A DNA stretch of 64,000 nucleotides from Epibacterium ulvae (GTDB lineage Bacteria; Pseudomonadota; Alphaproteobacteria; Rhodobacterales; Rhodobacteraceae), in the NCBI RefSeq assembly GCF_018678075.1, contig NZ_JAHHIR010000033.1, positions 82,036-146,035 on the forward strand. The letters are read 5' to 3'. The notes beneath the pieces were generated by a model. It ran no database searches and was not told the DNA's origin. It saw only the letters and a list, made by a program, of their open reading frames with translations. Positions 62,480-64,000 of the stretch are shown piece by piece. The position numbers and the translations under genes were made by a program. Each line of letters begins with the position of its first letter. Positions within the stretch are counted from its first letter, which is position 1.

Positions 62480-63489
62480 TGGATTTCCTGACCCTTATCC
62501 AAATCCTCGACAGCTCTGTTCGCCTCGCCACGCCGCTACTGTTGGCCTGCCTAGCTGGTCTGTTCTCTGAACGCGCGGGCATTTTCGACATCGGCCTTGA
62601 GGGCAAGATGCTGATGGCGGCCTTCTTTTCGGCTGCGATCGCCGCACTGTCTGGCAATGCCTGGTTGGGACTGCTGGCTGGTATTGGCTCCTCTCTGGCG
62701 CTCGCGGCATTGCACGGTGTCGCCTCTATCACCTTCCGTGGCAACCAGCTGATCTCTGGCGTGGCGATCAACTTCTTGGCCGTTGGTTTGACGGTTTTGA
62801 TCGCACAGGACTGGTTCCAACAGGGCGGGCGCACGCCGTCGCTGCTGGACGGCGGACGCTTCTCCCCGATCGAGCTGCCTTTTGCCATTGGCCCAACCGA
62901 GGCCGAGGCCGCTGGTCGCCCCCTTTCACGCCTTCTGGTCGAGGCCGGACCGCTCCAACAAGCCTATTCCGAGCTGATCTCGGGCCATTCCATCCTCGTC
63001 TACCTGTCGCTTCTGGCGGTTCCCTTGACGGCATGGGTGCTTTTTGGAACTCGCTTTGGCCTGCGCCTGCGTGCCGTTGGCGAGAACCCTGCTGCCGTGG
63101 ACACCGCCGGTGTTTCGGTTGTGGCGCTGCGCTTTGCTGCCGTGGGCATCTGCGGTGTGCTCTGCGGCATTGCTGGCGCCTACCTCTCCACCGCGCTGCA
63201 AGCGGGTTTTGTCAAAGAAATGTCCGCCGGTCGTGGCTTTATCGCGTTGGCGGCGTTGATCTTTGCCAAATGGCGCCCCTGGTACGCCCTTGGCGCATGC
63301 CTGCTGTTCGGCCTGTTCCAAGCGTTGGAGCTACGCCCCGATGTGTTGGAGGCCATTTTCCAGACCAAGATCCAAGGCCAACTGCTGGGCGCCCTGCCCT
63401 ATATCATGACCGTTGTGATCCTGGCCGGATTTGTCGGCAAAGCCGTCCCCCCCAAGGCCGGCGGCGTGCCATACGTCAAGGAACGATAG
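62479..63489 (+). CDS. Nucleoside ABC transporter permease 2
   Basis: Second permease, 336 residues, with the same BPD_transp_2 pattern LFSERAGIFDIGLEGKMLMAAFFSAA and GLRLRAVGENPAAVDTAGVSV. The ATG at 62479 overlaps the first permease by one base. The operon ends here, next to an insertion sequence. Confidence 0.93.
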   Translation: MDFLTLIQILDSSVRLATPLLLACLAGLFSERAGIFDIGLEGKMLMAAFFSAAIAALSGNAWLGLLAGIGSSLALAALHGVASITFRGNQLISGVAINFLAVGLTVLIAQDWFQQGGRTPSLLDGGRFSPIELPFAIGPTEAEAAGRPLSRLLVEAGPLQQAYSELISGHSILVYLSLLAVPLTAWVLFGTRFGLRLRAVGENPAAVDTAGVSVVALRFAAVGICGVLCGIAGAYLSTALQAGFVKEMSAGRGFIALAALIFAKWRPWYALGACLLFGLFQALELRPDVLEAIFQTKIQGQLLGALPYIMTVVILAGFVGKAVPPKAGGVPYVKER

Positions 63490-63698
63490 CCGAAAATCAC
63501 TCTTGTTACGGTGCTGACGGAGCGCATGATAAGCAGAGAAAGTAACGAAAGTTTAAGTCGTTTCTTGTGGTTTTTGACACTACTCCAACGAAACAGCAAG
63601 AAAAGAATTTCTTATGGTCGCTCAGAGCAACGTTGAAAATTTTCTCCCAAACCGTCCGCATAGTTTTATGAAGGAGCTTAGAAGGTTCCGAACGCTGC

Positions 63699-64000
63699 TG
63701 AAGTGGTCCTGCTTTTAAGGACAGGTTTGCGGCTCAGCTAAGATGTAATCTGGTTGGATTCATGCGGCCTTCTGCGTCTGTTCTGTTGTGAAGAATGCGT
63801 CGTCGGGTGATCGTTTGTCGAGAGCAGTGTGAGGCCGCTCGATGTTGTAGAAGCTGATCCAATCTTTAATCACGCGTTTGGCTTGGAACCCGTCCTGCAA
63901 TTCATGCAAGTATACGGCCTCCTGTTTGAGGGACCTCCACAGCCGTTCGATGAAGATATTGTCGAGATAACGGCCACACCCATCCATCGATATTTTGACT
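63699..64000 (-). mobile_element. IS3-type insertion sequence, one end
   Basis: The element enters from the right edge. A candidate terminal repeat starts TGAAGTGGTCC at 63699, with TG at the tip as in IS3-family ends. The transposase end lies inside. The other end and any target duplication are outside the window. Confidence 0.75.
63760..64000 (-). CDS. IS3-family transposase OrfB, C-terminal part
   Basis: At least 80 residues at the C-terminus of an IS3-type integrase-core transposase. The reading frame stays open past an internal methionine to the window edge, so the gene is partial here. YLDNIFIERLWRSLKQEAVY holds the third catalytic acid (Glu) of the DDE triad, and WISFYNIERPHTALDKRSP is the usual tail. 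Confidence 0.9.
   Translation of the reverse strand, partial: VKISMDGCGRYLDNIFIERLWRSLKQEAVYLHELQDGFQAKRVIKDWISFYNIERPHTALDKRSPDDAFFTTEQTQKAA

Noticed and set aside
1..64000. CRISPR array, tRNA, rRNA or prophage
   Set aside because: I looked for regular repeats, cloverleaf sequences and phage structural genes and saw none.

Overview
The window reads as a chromosomal segment of an alphaproteobacterium of the family Rhodobacteraceae, most likely the Roseobacter group. The grounds are a SAM/SAH riboswitch in front of metK (a class known from Rhodobacterales), an Irr-type iron regulator divergent from fabA, the alphaproteobacterial order miaB-phoH-ybeY-corC-lnt, high GC with tight ATGA-type gene overlaps, and a full carbon-phosphorus lyase set. 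No rRNA, tRNA, CRISPR array or prophage was seen. The only mobile element is the end of an IS3-type insertion sequence at the right edge.

Layout. 1-8 kb (minus strand): metK with its riboswitch, then lnt, corC, ybeY and phoH, a two-gene envelope unit (OmpA-like protein plus lipoprotein) and miaB. 8-13.4 kb: two uncharacterised genes, irr, and the unsaturated fatty acid genes fabA, fabB and fabI, with a small cupin gene between fabA and fabB. 13.6-19.5 kb (plus): a catabolic run of a haloacid dehalogenase-like protein, a hydrolase, a PLP-dependent dehydratase, an EEP-family phosphodiesterase, pcaD and pcaB. 19.8-23.8 kb: an ArsR-type repressor with two cysteines placed as in sulfide sensors, a 1014-residue ABC-transporter-like protein whose ATPase motifs are all degenerate and which ends in a cyclic-nucleotide-binding domain, and a DUF3307-like membrane protein. 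24.2-31.5 kb: a Yej/Opp-like peptide importer with a CoA-transferase gene translationally coupled to its end. 31.5-33.8 kb: a large MscS-family channel.

34.2-40.75 kb (plus): a tightly packed seven-gene operon with four glycosyltransferases, a histidine phosphatase, a polysaccharide-deacetylase-like protein and a methyltransferase-like protein, but no polymerase, flippase or exporter. Its product is not known to me, and it is one of the two best candidates here for an undescribed system.

40.9-53.9 kb: phosphonate use. The C-P lyase genes phnG,H,I,J,K,L,N,M are on the minus strand, the regulator phnF is divergent, and a second minus-strand unit holds phnC,D,E,E. A hexapeptide acyltransferase gene with its own promoter follows. 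Two matching dyad sites, each starting just inside a predicted -10 hexamer with a 17-bp spaced -35, lie before phnG and before the acyltransferase and are proposed PhnF operators. Two plus-strand genes interrupt the minus-strand phn run: a DUF1045/2H phosphoesterase and a small Gly/Cys-rich membrane protein.

54-63.5 kb: rpe, a universal stress protein, a CGNR zinc-finger regulator divergent from an azoreductase with an inverted repeat between them, a NifU-type iron-sulfur scaffold, tsaB and rimI, then a BMP-type nucleoside ABC importer (binding protein, ATPase, two permeases). The window ends in the IS3-type element. The most unusual single protein is the pseudo-ABC transporter at 20.2-23.3 kb.
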